Positions 15,920 to 24,300 are shown, numbered from the stretch's first letter. The stretch: 47,452 nucleotides of DNA from Shewanella sp. NIFS-20-20 (GCF_019209865.1 NZ_JAHUTT010000028.1:1-47452), one strand, 5' to 3'. Program-made: numbers and translations. Notes: generated by a model not told the origin, from the letters alone.

Positions 15920-16522
15920 ATGGCAGTCATGAAATTTTTGTGTGACACCAAGCGCTGCATCGAGTGTAACGGTTGTGTCACGGCCTGTTCCAATGCTAAT
16001 TCAGAGGCCTTGGTGTGGGGTATTCAACGGCGCCGCGTGGTGACATTACACGATGGTGAACCCGGGGAGGCATCGATATCGGTTGCTTGTATGCATTGTA
16101 CCGACGCCCCTTGTATGGCCGTGTGCCCGGCGGATTGTTTTTATCGTACCGATGACGGCATTGTACTGCACAACAAGGAAACCTGTATTGGTTGTGGTTA
16201 TTGCTTTTATGCGTGCCCCTTTGGTGCTCCCCAATTTCCGCAAAAGACCAGCTTTGGTTCTCGCGGCAAAATGGATAAATGTACTTTTTGCGCTGGTGGA
16301 CCTGATAAGAACTTTTCGGAACAGCAGCAAAAACTGTACGGCGCTAATCGCATTGCCGAGGGCAAATTACCTCTGTGTGCTGAAATGTGCTCCACCAAGG
16401 CGTTGTTGGCTGGGGATGCTGAAGTCATTTCAAATATTTATCGTGCCCGCGTCGCTGCGCGAAGTAACCCCGAAACCATTTGGGGCTATGTGCCTGACAC
16501 TGGAGCAACACCCGACCAGTAA
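15920..16522 (+). CDS. fdhB: Formate dehydrogenase iron-sulfur subunit (first copy)
   Basis: The 200-residue protein carries four cysteine groups for four [4Fe-4S] clusters: CIECNGCVTAC (C13-C23), CMHCTDAPCMAVCPADC, CIGCGYCFYACP and CTFCAGG paired with CAEMCSTKAL. There is no signal of its own, so it is likely exported as a complex with the Tat-bearing FdhA. It wires electrons from the FdhA cluster to cytochrome subunit FdhC. The ATG at 15920 follows GAGGAG; a second ATG at 15929 is possible. It ends by touching an alternative upstream fdhC start. Confidence 0.94.
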   Translation: MAVMKFLCDTKRCIECNGCVTACSNANSEALVWGIQRRRVVTLHDGEPGEASISVACMHCTDAPCMAVCPADCFYRTDDGIVLHNKETCIGCGYCFYACPFGAPQFPQKTSFGSRGKMDKCTFCAGGPDKNFSEQQQKLYGANRIAEGKLPLCAEMCSTKALLAGDAEVISNIYRARVAARSNPETIWGYVPDTGATPDQ

Positions 16523-16557
16523 TGCCGCCCAATGAGAGATTGGGTAAGGAGATGAAG

Positions 16558-17616
16558 ATGTTGATTCAACAAATCCGTCACCTGTTGGCATTACTGCTAC
16601 TGGTGACAGTGCCTATGGCTTATGCAGCAGATCCTAGCTCGGAGCAGGCGCAGCAAGAAATGGCGTTAATGGCGCAGCAGCAACAAGTGTTAGCGGCGCA
16701 ACAGCAAGCGATACAGACATTGCAGCAACATCCGCAACTGGCTGAGGTTGAGCTGTGGAGTGCCATTAAAAATGGTGACCAAGGGGTCAGCGCTGCACAA
16801 ACCACGGGGGCTGGCAAACTCATTAATGTGGTGGGTAATGAAGGTAAAATTGTCCGCAGTGAGTACATGATGCCCGCGGCAGCATTTGCGGTTGTGGGTG
16901 TTTTTGGCCTGTTTTTACTGTTTTTTCTGGTCAATGGTCCAGCCAAGTTGGCTCATGGCTTTTCCGGAAAAATGGTGGAGCGATGGAGTCAGGCCGATAT
17001 TTGGTTGCATTGGTTTATGGCCATTAGCTGTTTAACCTTAATGTTTACTGGATTGAATATTTTGCTGGGGCGTTTTGTGCTTCAGCCGATATTGCCAGCA
17101 TCCGTATGGGCGGCGCTGATCTACGGCAGTAAAACCATTCACGATTGGATAAGCCCAGTGTTTATTGTGTCGTGGGTGATCTGCATTTTGAAATGGATGC
17201 CATTGCAGCTGTTTAAAATGTATGACCTCAAATGGTTTGTTAGCGTTGGTGGCTACATTAACTTTGGTCCTTTCAAAGGTAAGCACCCCGATAGTGGTTT
17301 TGCCAATGCGGGTGAAAAAATGTGGTTTTGGACCTTGGCGCTGTTTGGGTTAGTGGTGGTGGTCTCTGGCTTGTTACTGTTACTGCCGCGCTTAGATTTA
17401 CCGCGAGATGTGTCGGTATTTGCCTTGTTGGCTCACGATGCCGCCGCGGTGATCTTAATTGCTTTCACGATAGTGCATGTATGGATGGCGACAGTGTTGA
17501 GCGAAGGTGGGCTTGAGTCGATGGTGACGGGTTATTGTGACGAAAACTGGGCAATCCAGCATCATAACTTGTGGTATGACGAGCTCAAAAGCGACGGCCG
17601 GATTAAGTACAAGTAA
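16558..17616 (+). CDS. fdhC: Formate dehydrogenase cytochrome b subunit (first copy)
   Basis: 352 residues from the ATG at 16558, six bases after AAGGAG; earlier ATGs at 16522 and 16552 have poor spacing. It has a cleavable signal peptide (cleavage near AYAADPS), then a Gln-rich segment (about 29-60, many QQ and QQQ) absent from the second copy, and then four membrane helices with the histidines expected for two b hemes. YINFGPFKGKHPDSGFANAG is shared almost exactly with FdhC2. It passes electrons from FdhB to the quinone pool. The Gln-rich insert is unusual. Confidence 0.92.
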   Translation: MLIQQIRHLLALLLLVTVPMAYAADPSSEQAQQEMALMAQQQQVLAAQQQAIQTLQQHPQLAEVELWSAIKNGDQGVSAAQTTGAGKLINVVGNEGKIVRSEYMMPAAAFAVVGVFGLFLLFFLVNGPAKLAHGFSGKMVERWSQADIWLHWFMAISCLTLMFTGLNILLGRFVLQPILPASVWAALIYGSKTIHDWISPVFIVSWVICILKWMPLQLFKMYDLKWFVSVGGYINFGPFKGKHPDSGFANAGEKMWFWTLALFGLVVVVSGLLLLLPRLDLPRDVSVFALLAHDAAAVILIAFTIVHVWMATVLSEGGLESMVTGYCDENWAIQHHNLWYDELKSDGRIKYK

Positions 17617-17636
17617 TCCTCCCCGCAAGAACTAAC

Positions 17637-17667
17637 TACCCAGCCTAAGCGCTGGGTATTTTTTTTG
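17637..17667 (+). terminator. Rho-independent terminator after the first fdh operon
   Basis: A perfect 8-bp stem (TACCCAGC with GCTGGGTA, 17637-17644 and 17651-17658) is followed by about ten T. It ends the first fdh transcript and implies a separate promoter for the second. Confidence 0.92.
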
Positions 17668-17824
17668 CTAATGCCTGAGGCTTTGACCCTGTTGAGTCAT
17701 TTTTGCACTAAGCGGCTAATTTTCATGCTGATAGTTTACCTGTATTTCATTTGTAACCCATCTTAGCCAGCGTTTTGCAGCCTCAAATCATATCAGTTTG
17801 ATTGGTAGTGTGATCCACGCCTCA

Positions 17825-17848
17825 TTTTCGCCTGAATTGTGGCGAAAA
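17825..17848. promoter_or_regulatory. Perfect inverted repeat upstream of the second fdh operon
   Basis: TTTTCGCC and GGCGAAAA, eight bases apart, form a perfect dyad about 180 bases before fdhX2. The gap from 17669 to 18028 holds no convincing gene. A frame at 17798-18016 (72 codons) has no family resemblance. A promoter must lie here because of the terminator upstream, but I could not place -35 and -10 boxes with confidence. A TGTGATC half-site at about 17807 could be a weak CRP-like half-site. Confidence 0.35.
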
Positions 17849-18028
17849 CAACCGAGAAATCCCACTCTGATCATGGTTTATTTAGGCAAAACTTTTATAG
17901 TGAATATGCTTTTTAAGACCATGAAAAATCGTGAGTTTTTAACCAATTTGCAACAAGTGTTACGCGTTGCAAATTGGATTTATCAAGGCATTGATACTCA
18001 AATTAATGCCGATTAATCAGGAGCAAAA

Positions 18029-18226
18029 ATGAAGAAACAACAGCCAGATCTGAATCGCAGATCGCTGCTGAAAGCTCTGACAGTAGGTAGTGCGGCCGGT
18101 GCCGTCATTGCGACTACAGGTGTCAGTGTCGCTCAGGCAAGTGAGGGCAGTAAGGTAGCTAAGTCGGAAGATGGTTACCACGAAACTGCGCATATTCGTG
18201 CTTATTACAACAGCCTGCGCAGCTAA
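18029..18226 (+). CDS. fdhX: FdhX-type small Tat-exported protein (second copy)
   Basis: The 65-residue protein has a twin-arginine signal (LNRRSLLKALTVGSAAG) and the conserved tail GYHETAHIRAYYNSLRS. It lies 15 bases before fdhA2 and follows AGGAG. It is a clear paralogue of the gene at 12790: signal and tail are kept, while the linker between them diverges. Confidence 0.9.
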   Translation: MKKQQPDLNRRSLLKALTVGSAAGAVIATTGVSVAQASEGSKVAKSEDGYHETAHIRAYYNSLRS

Positions 18227-18241
18227 TCAGGAGAATTCGCG

Positions 18242-21094
18242 ATGAAATTAACTCGCAAGTCAAATGTCGCCACTGTGGCCGACAAGCCGACGCTAGGTAT
18301 TAGCCGTCGTCAATTTATGAAGCATGCCGGTATCGCCACGGGTGGTATTGCTGCTGCATCATTACTGGGTACTGGCATGATGCGTCGCGCTGAAGCCGCT
18401 GACGTACCGTATGACGCCCCAATCGAAGTCAAGCGTACAATTTGTAGTGCTTGTGCCGTAGGTTGTGGTTTGTATGCCGAAGTACAAAATGGCGTGTGGA
18501 CTGGTCAAGAGCCAGCATTCGATCACCCATTCAACGCCGGTGGTCACTGTGCTAAAGGTGCTGCGTTGCGTGAACATGGTCACGGCGAAAAGCGTCTGAA
18601 GTACCCAATGAAGTTGGTTGATGGTCAGTGGAAGCGTATTTCATGGGATCAAGCCATCAATGAAGTTGGCGACAAGATGTTGGACATCCGCAAGGAATCA
18701 GGTCCAGACTCAGTTTACTTTATGGGTAGCGCTAAGTTTTCTAACGAAGGCTGTTACATGTACCGTAAGCTGGCAGCCATGTGGGGCACAAACAACGTCG
18801 ACCACTCAGCTCGTATTTGTCACTCTACCACTGTAGCCGGTGTTGCTAACACTTGGGGTTATGGTGCGCAAACTAACTCTTTTAACGACATTCAGAACGC
18901 CAATGCGATTTTCTTCATTGGTGCTAACCCTGCTGAAGCCCACCCAGTGGCCATGCAGCACATTCTGATCGCTAAAGAGAAGAATAACGCTAAGATCATC
19001 GTTGTTGATCCTCGCTTCACTCGTACTGCGGCTCACTCTGATCTGCATTGCCCAATTCGCCCAGGTACAGACATTCCGTTTATCTACGGTATGTTATGGC
19101 ACATTTTCAACAATGGTTGGGAAGATAAGGCATTCATCGAGTCTCGCGTATTCGAAATGGACACCATCCGCGAAGAAGTCGCAAAATGGAATCCAAAAGA
19201 AGTAGAAGATGTGACTGGTTGTTCAGAAGAAGTGGTTTATCAAGCCGCTAAACTGATGGCCGATAACCGTCCAGGTACCGTGGTTTGGTGTATGGGTGGT
19301 ACTCAGCATCACGTCGGTAACTCTAACACTCGTGCTTACTGTATCCTGCAGTTGGCTCTGGGTAACATGGGTGTGTCTGGTGGCGGTACTAACATTTTCC
19401 GTGGCCACGATAACGTTCAGGCGGCAACTGACTTAGGTCTGCTGTTCGACAACTTACCTGGTTACTACGGTTTGACCACTGCAGCTTGGCAGCACTGGAC
19501 CAACGTATGGGAACTGGATATGGAGTGGATGAAGAGCCGCTTCGATCACGGTACCTACTTAGGTCGTGAGCCAATGACTACCCCAGGTATTCCTTGTTCT
19601 CGCTGGCATGACGGCGTATTAGAAGACAAGGCCAAACTGGCTCAGAAAGATAACATCCGTTTAGCTTTCTTCTGGGGTCAATCAGTTAACACTGAAACTC
19701 GTCAGTCTGAAGTACGTGATGCTTTGGATAAGATGGACACTGTGGTTGTTGTGGATCCATTCCCAACAATGGCGGGTGTTATGCACCGTCGTCAGAACGG
19801 CGTGTACTTACTGCCAGCAGCGACTCAGTTCGAAACTCGTGGTTCTGTGTCTAACTCAGGTCGCTCTATCCAGTGGCGTGAGCAGGTAATTGAGCCGTTA
19901 TTCGAATCTAAGACTGATATCGAAATCATGTACCGTCTGGCTCAAAAAGTCGGTATCGATAAAGAATATACCAAGCGTATTCCTGTTGAAAATGGCATCC
20001 CAGTCATTGAAGACATTACCCGCGAAATTAACCGTGGTATGTGGACTATCGGTATGACAGGTCAAAGCCCTGAGCGTATCAAAGAGCACACCATGAACTG
20101 GGGTACCTTCAGCAATAAGACGCTGGAAGCCGAAGGCGGCCCATGTAAGGGTGATACCTATGGTATGCCTTGGCCATGTTGGGGTACGCCAGAGATGAAG
20201 CATCCTGGTACCCAGATCCTGTACAACACGCATAAACACGTTAAAGACGGTGGTGGTAACTTCCGTGCACGTTACGGTGTTGAATACAAAGGCGAAAACC
20301 TCTTAGCTGAAGGCACCTTCTCTAAAGGTTGTGAAATCGAAGACGGTTACCCTGAATTCTCTGCTCAAATGCTGAAGCAATTGGGTTGGTGGGATGAACT
20401 GACGGCTGAAGAGAAAGCCTCTGCTGAAGGTAAGAACTGGAAGACTGACCTGTCTGGCGGTATCGTGCGCGTAGCGATCAAGCATGGTTGTATTCCATTC
20501 GGTAACGCCAAAGCGCGTTGTATCGTATGGACCTTCCCTGATGAAATCCCGTTACACCGTGAGCCTTTGTACACTGCTCGTCGTGATTTGGTCTCTAAGT
20601 ACCCAACTTATGACGATATGCAAGTACATCGCCTGCCAACTCTGTACAAGTCAATCCAAGACAAAGACGTGACCGGTAAGTACCCACTGGTACTGACCTC
20701 AGGTCGTCTGGTTGAGTACGAAGGTGGTGGTGAAGAATCTCGTTCTAACCCATGGTTGGCAGAACTTCAGCAAGAAATGTTTGTTGAAATCAACCCAGCT
20801 GATGCCGCAGACCGTAACATCCGCAATGGTGATGACGTATGGCTGGAAGGCGCTGAAGGCGGACGTATTAAGGTACAAGCTATGGTCACTCCTCGAGTTA
20901 AGCCAGGCGTAACCTTTATGCCGTACCACTTCGCAGGTGTGATGCACGGCGAAAGCTTGGCACCTAACTATCCAGAAGGCACTGTGCCTTACGTGATCGG
21001 TGAATCTTGTAACACGGCTCTGACCTATGGTTATGACCCTGTGACTCAGATGCAAGAGACTAAAGCGTCTCTGTGTCAGATTGCCAAAGCGTAA
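18242..21094 (+). CDS. fdhA: Periplasmic formate dehydrogenase catalytic subunit (second copy)
   Basis: The 950-residue paralogue of the gene at 13047 aligns with it nearly end to end. Tat signal at ISRRQFMKHAG. The cluster cysteines are C68, C71, C75 and C103, and the active-site Cys193-His194 are at identical positions. Codon choice is much more biased than in the first copy: mostly CGT/CGC for Arg, AAC for Asn, CCA for Pro, GGT for Gly. That pattern is typical of highly expressed genes, so this is probably the main periplasmic enzyme or one expressed very strongly under one condition. Confidence 0.95.
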   Translation: MKLTRKSNVATVADKPTLGISRRQFMKHAGIATGGIAAASLLGTGMMRRAEAADVPYDAPIEVKRTICSACAVGCGLYAEVQNGVWTGQEPAFDHPFNAGGHCAKGAALREHGHGEKRLKYPMKLVDGQWKRISWDQAINEVGDKMLDIRKESGPDSVYFMGSAKFSNEGCYMYRKLAAMWGTNNVDHSARICHSTTVAGVANTWGYGAQTNSFNDIQNANAIFFIGANPAEAHPVAMQHILIAKEKNNAKIIVVDPRFTRTAAHSDLHCPIRPGTDIPFIYGMLWHIFNNGWEDKAFIESRVFEMDTIREEVAKWNPKEVEDVTGCSEEVVYQAAKLMADNRPGTVVWCMGGTQHHVGNSNTRAYCILQLALGNMGVSGGGTNIFRGHDNVQAATDLGLLFDNLPGYYGLTTAAWQHWTNVWELDMEWMKSRFDHGTYLGREPMTTPGIPCSRWHDGVLEDKAKLAQKDNIRLAFFWGQSVNTETRQSEVRDALDKMDTVVVVDPFPTMAGVMHRRQNGVYLLPAATQFETRGSVSNSGRSIQWREQVIEPLFESKTDIEIMYRLAQKVGIDKEYTKRIPVENGIPVIEDITREINRGMWTIGMTGQSPERIKEHTMNWGTFSNKTLEAEGGPCKGDTYGMPWPCWGTPEMKHPGTQILYNTHKHVKDGGGNFRARYGVEYKGENLLAEGTFSKGCEIEDGYPEFSAQMLKQLGWWDELTAEEKASAEGKNWKTDLSGGIVRVAIKHGCIPFGNAKARCIVWTFPDEIPLHREPLYTARRDLVSKYPTYDDMQVHRLPTLYKSIQDKDVTGKYPLVLTSGRLVEYEGGGEESRSNPWLAELQQEMFVEINPADAADRNIRNGDDVWLEGAEGGRIKVQAMVTPRVKPGVTFMPYHFAGVMHGESLAPNYPEGTVPYVIGESCNTALTYGYDPVTQMQETKASLCQIAKA

Positions 21095-21123
21095 GTGCTG
21101 CATAAGCTAGGAGAATTGCCATT

Positions 21124-21693
21124 ATGGCTACAATGAAATTTTTATGTGATACCAAGCGCTGCATCGAATGTAACGGCTGTGTCACTGCTTGTAAGAACGA
21201 AAACGCCTCTGCTTTAGAGTGGGGTATTAACCGTCGCCGCGTAGTAACCATCAATGATGGTCAGCGTGGTGAGGCCTCTATCTCTGTGGCATGTATGCAC
21301 TGTAGTGATGCTCCGTGTATGGCCGTATGTCCTGCTAACTGCTTCTACCAAACCGAAGATGGTCTGGTATTGCATGACAAGGACACCTGTATTGGTTGTG
21401 GTTACTGTTTATATGCTTGTCCTTTCGGTGCGCCTCAGTTCCCGAAAAGCGGTGCTTTTGGCAGCCGTGGCAAGATGGACAAGTGTACTTTCTGTGCCGG
21501 TGGCCCAGAAGAGAACCACTCTGAAGCTGAACTGAAGAAGTACGGTGCTAACCGTCTGGCTGAAGGCAAGCTGCCAATGTGTGCTGAATTGTGTGCAACT
21601 AAGTCATTGTTAGCGGGTGATGCAGACGTTGTTTCTGCCATCTTCCGTGAGCGTGTGGCTTACCGTGGCGCCAAGAACGCAGCTTGGGAATAA
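21124..21693 (+). CDS. fdhB: Formate dehydrogenase iron-sulfur subunit (second copy)
   Basis: The 189-residue paralogue of the gene at 15920 has the same four cysteine groups (CIECNGCVTAC, CMHCSDAPCMAVCPANC, CIGCGYCLYACP, CTFCAGG with CAELCATKSL). Compared with the first copy it lacks the last dozen or so residues and has an acidic or lysine-rich loop, HSEAELKKYGANRLAEGK. Strongly biased codons, like fdhA2. Confidence 0.94.
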   Translation: MATMKFLCDTKRCIECNGCVTACKNENASALEWGINRRRVVTINDGQRGEASISVACMHCSDAPCMAVCPANCFYQTEDGLVLHDKDTCIGCGYCLYACPFGAPQFPKSGAFGSRGKMDKCTFCAGGPEENHSEAELKKYGANRLAEGKLPMCAELCATKSLLAGDADVVSAIFRERVAYRGAKNAAWE

Positions 21694-21720
21694 TTTTCCA
21701 AGTTTAGGACAGTCCATCAA

Positions 21721-21746
21721 GTTGTCTCTGCTTCGGCAGAGGCAAC
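21721..21746 (+). other. UUCG-capped hairpin between fdhB2 and fdhC2
   Basis: An 11-bp stem (21721-21731 with 21736-21746, one G-U pair) is closed by a TTCG tetraloop, an exceptionally stable RNA fold. There is no T run, and the fdhC2 ribosome-binding site (AGAGGA) follows within 10 bases. It may block 3'-5' decay of the fdhX2-A2-B2 message or attenuate fdhC2. The first operon has no counterpart. Confidence 0.7.
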
Positions 21747-21761
21747 CCTAGAGGATAGATT

Positions 21762-22739
21762 ATGAACAAACTGTTCAAACACATAGGCTTAGCCATCGCA
21801 CTGTTATTTAGTGCTGTGGCATTCGCCAATGGTGGTGACGCGGCCTTGGCCCAGTCTCAGGATGCGCAGGTATGGGCGCAGCTGAAGGATGGCGTGGTAG
21901 GTTACACCGACTCTAAGAGTGAGTTTCACGGTCAAGCGATCAATACTTATGATTTACGCGTATTGGAAGTGCGTGCCGACTGGTTAGCGCCAGCGTTAAT
22001 GGCATCACTATTTGGCATGATCGTCATTTTCATCCTGTTTATCGCGGTCAACGGTATTTCAAAGTTGCACCACGGTTACTCAGGTAAAATGGTATATCGT
22101 TGGTCAAAATCTGATGTGGCCATTCACTGGCTGGGCGCTATCCCGTGTTTGCTGCTGATCGTTACTGGTCTGGTATTGCTGGCGGGTCGTTTCTTCTTCC
22201 AACCTTACTTGGGTGAAGGCGTCTGGGCTGGTTTAGTCAATGGTGCCAAGCAAGTGCATGACGTGGTAGCGATTCCATTCATGCTGGGTTGGGCGCTGAT
22301 GACAGTGCTGTGGGCTAAAAACCAGATCCCTACTATGTACGACGTTAAGTGGTTCATGGTAGTGGGTGGTTATATTAACTTCGGTCCTTTCAAGGGCAAG
22401 CACCCTGATGCTGGCTTTGCCAACGCGGGTGAGAAGTTATGGTTCTGGACCTTCGCCATGTTCGGTTTACTGATCTCAGTATCTGGCATGTTGCTGTTGT
22501 TCCCAAACTTATTTGAACCAAGCCGCAACTTAAGCTTATTGGCTCTGATTGTTCATGGCGTGAGCGCCATCATCATCTGTGCTTTCTCCATCGTTCACAT
22601 TTTCATGGCAACGGTTATGTCTGAAGGTGGTATGGAATGTATGGTGTCTGGTTACTGTGATGAGAACTGGGCTACCCAACATCACAACCTGTGGTTTGAT
22701 GAGATCAAAGCTGACGGTACTCTGAAGTACAAGGATTAA
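21762..22739 (+). CDS. fdhC: Formate dehydrogenase cytochrome b subunit (second copy)
   Basis: The 325-residue protein has a signal peptide (cleavage near AFANGGD), a short periplasmic segment and four membrane helices, and shares YINFGPFKGKHPDAGFANAG and the C-terminal GYCDENWATQHHNLWFDE with FdhC1. It lacks the Gln-rich insert of the first copy. It anchors the FdhAB complex to the inner membrane and reduces quinone. Confidence 0.93.
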   Translation: MNKLFKHIGLAIALLFSAVAFANGGDAALAQSQDAQVWAQLKDGVVGYTDSKSEFHGQAINTYDLRVLEVRADWLAPALMASLFGMIVIFILFIAVNGISKLHHGYSGKMVYRWSKSDVAIHWLGAIPCLLLIVTGLVLLAGRFFFQPYLGEGVWAGLVNGAKQVHDVVAIPFMLGWALMTVLWAKNQIPTMYDVKWFMVVGGYINFGPFKGKHPDAGFANAGEKLWFWTFAMFGLLISVSGMLLLFPNLFEPSRNLSLLALIVHGVSAIIICAFSIVHIFMATVMSEGGMECMVSGYCDENWATQHHNLWFDEIKADGTLKYKD

Positions 22740-22744
22740 TTCTT

Positions 22745-22810
22745 TTGACTGATAATGTTCAGTCAATGTCTTAATCAAGCTGAAGCCCCGCCAATAACGC
22801 GGGGCTTTTT
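22745..22810 (+). terminator. Double hairpin with terminator after the second fdh operon
   Basis: First a perfect 8-bp stem (TTGACTGA with TCAGTCAA, 22745-22766) without a T run. Then a 9-bp GC-rich stem (22783-22791 with 22799-22807) running into T. The second is a typical Rho-independent terminator; the first may protect the message end. Confidence 0.85.
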
Positions 22811-23000
22811 GTTGCCTGTCGGCAACGGGAACTTGGTGTTTCTGCTGGCGTCAGCCGTAGATTGATCATGCTGCGCATGCTGTTGGGTTGATCAGCTATC
22901 GCTGATTGATCTGGCAAGGCTTCGCCTTGCAGAAGATCGCGGGCTTCCAGCCCACACCCGGGCAAAGGGGACTAGACGGCTTCGCCCCCTTTGCAAACCC
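22811..23000. repeat. Gene-free block of consecutive hairpins left of the HNH gene
   Basis: No plausible gene. At least four perfect inverted repeats follow each other: GTTGCC/GGCAAC (22811-22826), ATCAGC/GCTGAT (22891-22906), GCAAGGC/GCCTTGC (22914-22930) and GCAAAGGGG/CCCCTTTGC (22962-22994). Two short motifs recur in the block on the other side of the HNH gene: CAACGGGAACT (22823-22833; again at 24536-24546) and GCCCACACCCG (22950-22960; inverted at 24357-24367). This looks like dispersed-repeat DNA; copies elsewhere in the genome are expected but cannot be seen here. Confidence 0.55.
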
Positions 23001-23014
23001 CCTGCCGCCCCAGA

Positions 23015-23146
23015 CGGTGCCGACAGCCCCTCGAGCTTATGGCGAAAAAAGCTGACGGTTCAGACGCTCGTCCATGATTCGACTGAACCTGCTTCGGCAT
23101 CCATGCCTCGCCACGCATTTTTCGCCAACATTCTTCGGCGGCACCG
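23015..23146. other. Nested four-stem element, candidate structured RNA or DNA palindrome cluster
   Basis: An outer stem pairs 23015-23022 with 23139-23146 (8 bp). It encloses a perfect 9-bp stem GGCGAAAAA (23041-23049) with TTTTTCGCC (23118-23126). Within that lie GGTTCAG/CTGAACC (23057-23063 with 23083-23089) and GGCAT/ATGCC (23096-23107). The nesting is what a folded RNA would show; the transcribed strand is not known. No reading frame of note crosses it. Confidence 0.5.
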
Positions 23147-23190
23147 ACGGGGACATTGGAGTCGCCTGTAAGTTTAGCAATTAAGTTATA

Positions 23191-23970
23191 CTAATCAAAA
23201 CCTGCTTGGACTCGTTCAGGTTTACCTGTTCTGCTGAGTTTATATACGCAGTATTCACTTTTTTCACCTTTGGCGAAGCCTGGTATTAAACAACGTTTGT
23301 TGTACCTTTTCTGGGCTATGGTTTCTTCTGTTCGCTCTACTACTTTAGTAAGTAATGAATACGCTCTGCTGAAGACAAATACATACTCCGAACCACTTTG
23401 ATTGGCTACGATAAAACACTCTTTGTTGATATTTTCGACATTGCTGTTTTGGGCTAAATCATGGAAGGGATCATTCTTATGAGCCTTTTTGTATTCGTCC
23501 GTTATATGGTTTATTAAATTTGCTCCACCCCAAGATACAAGCACAACATTCTTTTCCATATTTAGAAGCTTTTGGTGTTGTTTGAAGTATTCTCCTTTAG
23601 TTAGGAATACTCCATATTTGTATATATCCTCACCTTTAAAAGGTAGGGAGACCTCGAATCTCCCGTTACTGTTTTTTGCTGTCTGAATCATGTTGATAAC
23701 AGCTTTATCTCCCTTAGCAGCCATGCGGCCCAGCTTGTTAGCTGCTTCAATTGCGCCATCACCTGTTGATGTTGTTCTTGAAATCAGTCCAAAAAGTGCG
23801 TCTATTTTACTTTTTTCAGTATTGCACTTGCGACATACATGGAAGTCGCCTTTGCGACTTATGCTGACAGCTGATTCTGGAATCATGTGTTCTACAGAGC
23901 GGGCGTCATCAGTATTTCTTGCTTTTCGTATCTGAATCCCACAATAAACACAGCTGTTTGTTTTAATCAC
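23191..23970 (-). CDS. HNH endonuclease-domain protein of unknown role
   Basis: 259 residues from a GTG start. The N-terminal 60 residues are an HNH nuclease with zinc knuckles: C7 and C10 (CVYCG), EHMIP at 27-31 with the catalytic-type H28, then C46 and C49 followed by N50 (CRKCNTEK). The remaining 200 residues match nothing I recognise; they contain SLPFKGEDIYKYGVFLTKGE and VVLVSWGGANLINH. The gene is AT-richer than its surroundings and sits alone between two repeat-filled, GC-rich gene-free blocks, which suggests acquisition. Possible roles are homing, anti-phage defence or mobile-element cargo; there is no partner gene to decide. Confidence 0.75.
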   Translation of the reverse strand: MIKTNSCVYCGIQIRKARNTDDARSVEHMIPESAVSISRKGDFHVCRKCNTEKSKIDALFGLISRTTSTGDGAIEAANKLGRMAAKGDKAVINMIQTAKNSNGRFEVSLPFKGEDIYKYGVFLTKGEYFKQHQKLLNMEKNVVLVSWGGANLINHITDEYKKAHKNDPFHDLAQNSNVENINKECFIVANQSGSEYVFVFSRAYSLLTKVVERTEETIAQKRYNKRCLIPGFAKGEKSEYCVYKLSRTGKPERVQAGFD

Positions 23971-24060
23971 AGTGATGACACCTTTAGATATGAGGATACT
24001 CTTTGGGCAACACCTTAATTCATAGCTATATCAAAAAGATAGATGTTTGGTGCCTTAAGG

Positions 24061-24300
24061 CTCCTTTATCCCAGATTGCACCGACTTCCCGTCCGACGTT
24101 GCCGGAGGGAAATGGCTGCAATAGCAAGCCCCGTCATGGATGACGGGGCAGCCACCGCTGATACAGGGATGTGGAATCGGTGGCGGTTGCGTGATTGAAG
24201 TCATTTTACGATGGATAACAACTTCGGTTGGGGCGGCAGGGGAGATCCAAAGGGCGAATGCTCGCCTCAGGCAAGCGCGCTTATGAGCGCGAACCAAGGA
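24061..24300. repeat. Hairpin-rich gene-free block right of the HNH gene
   Basis: No credible gene. Perfect inverted repeats: GCCCCGTCAT/ATGACGGGGC with only a 2-base gap (24128-24149), GCCACCG/CGGTGGC (24151-24184), GGCGA/TCGCC (24253-24266), CGCGCT/AGCGCG (24276-24291). Short frames across this block lack ribosome-binding sites and family resemblance. Confidence 0.5.

Noticed and set aside
17798..18016. 72-codon frame upstream of fdhX2
   Set aside because: It lies in the expected promoter region, has no good ribosome-binding site and no recognisable composition or family.
20699..21103. Long antisense frames within fdhA2, and similar ones in fdhA1
   Set aside because: They are mirror frames created by strong codon bias in the real genes, with no family resemblance.
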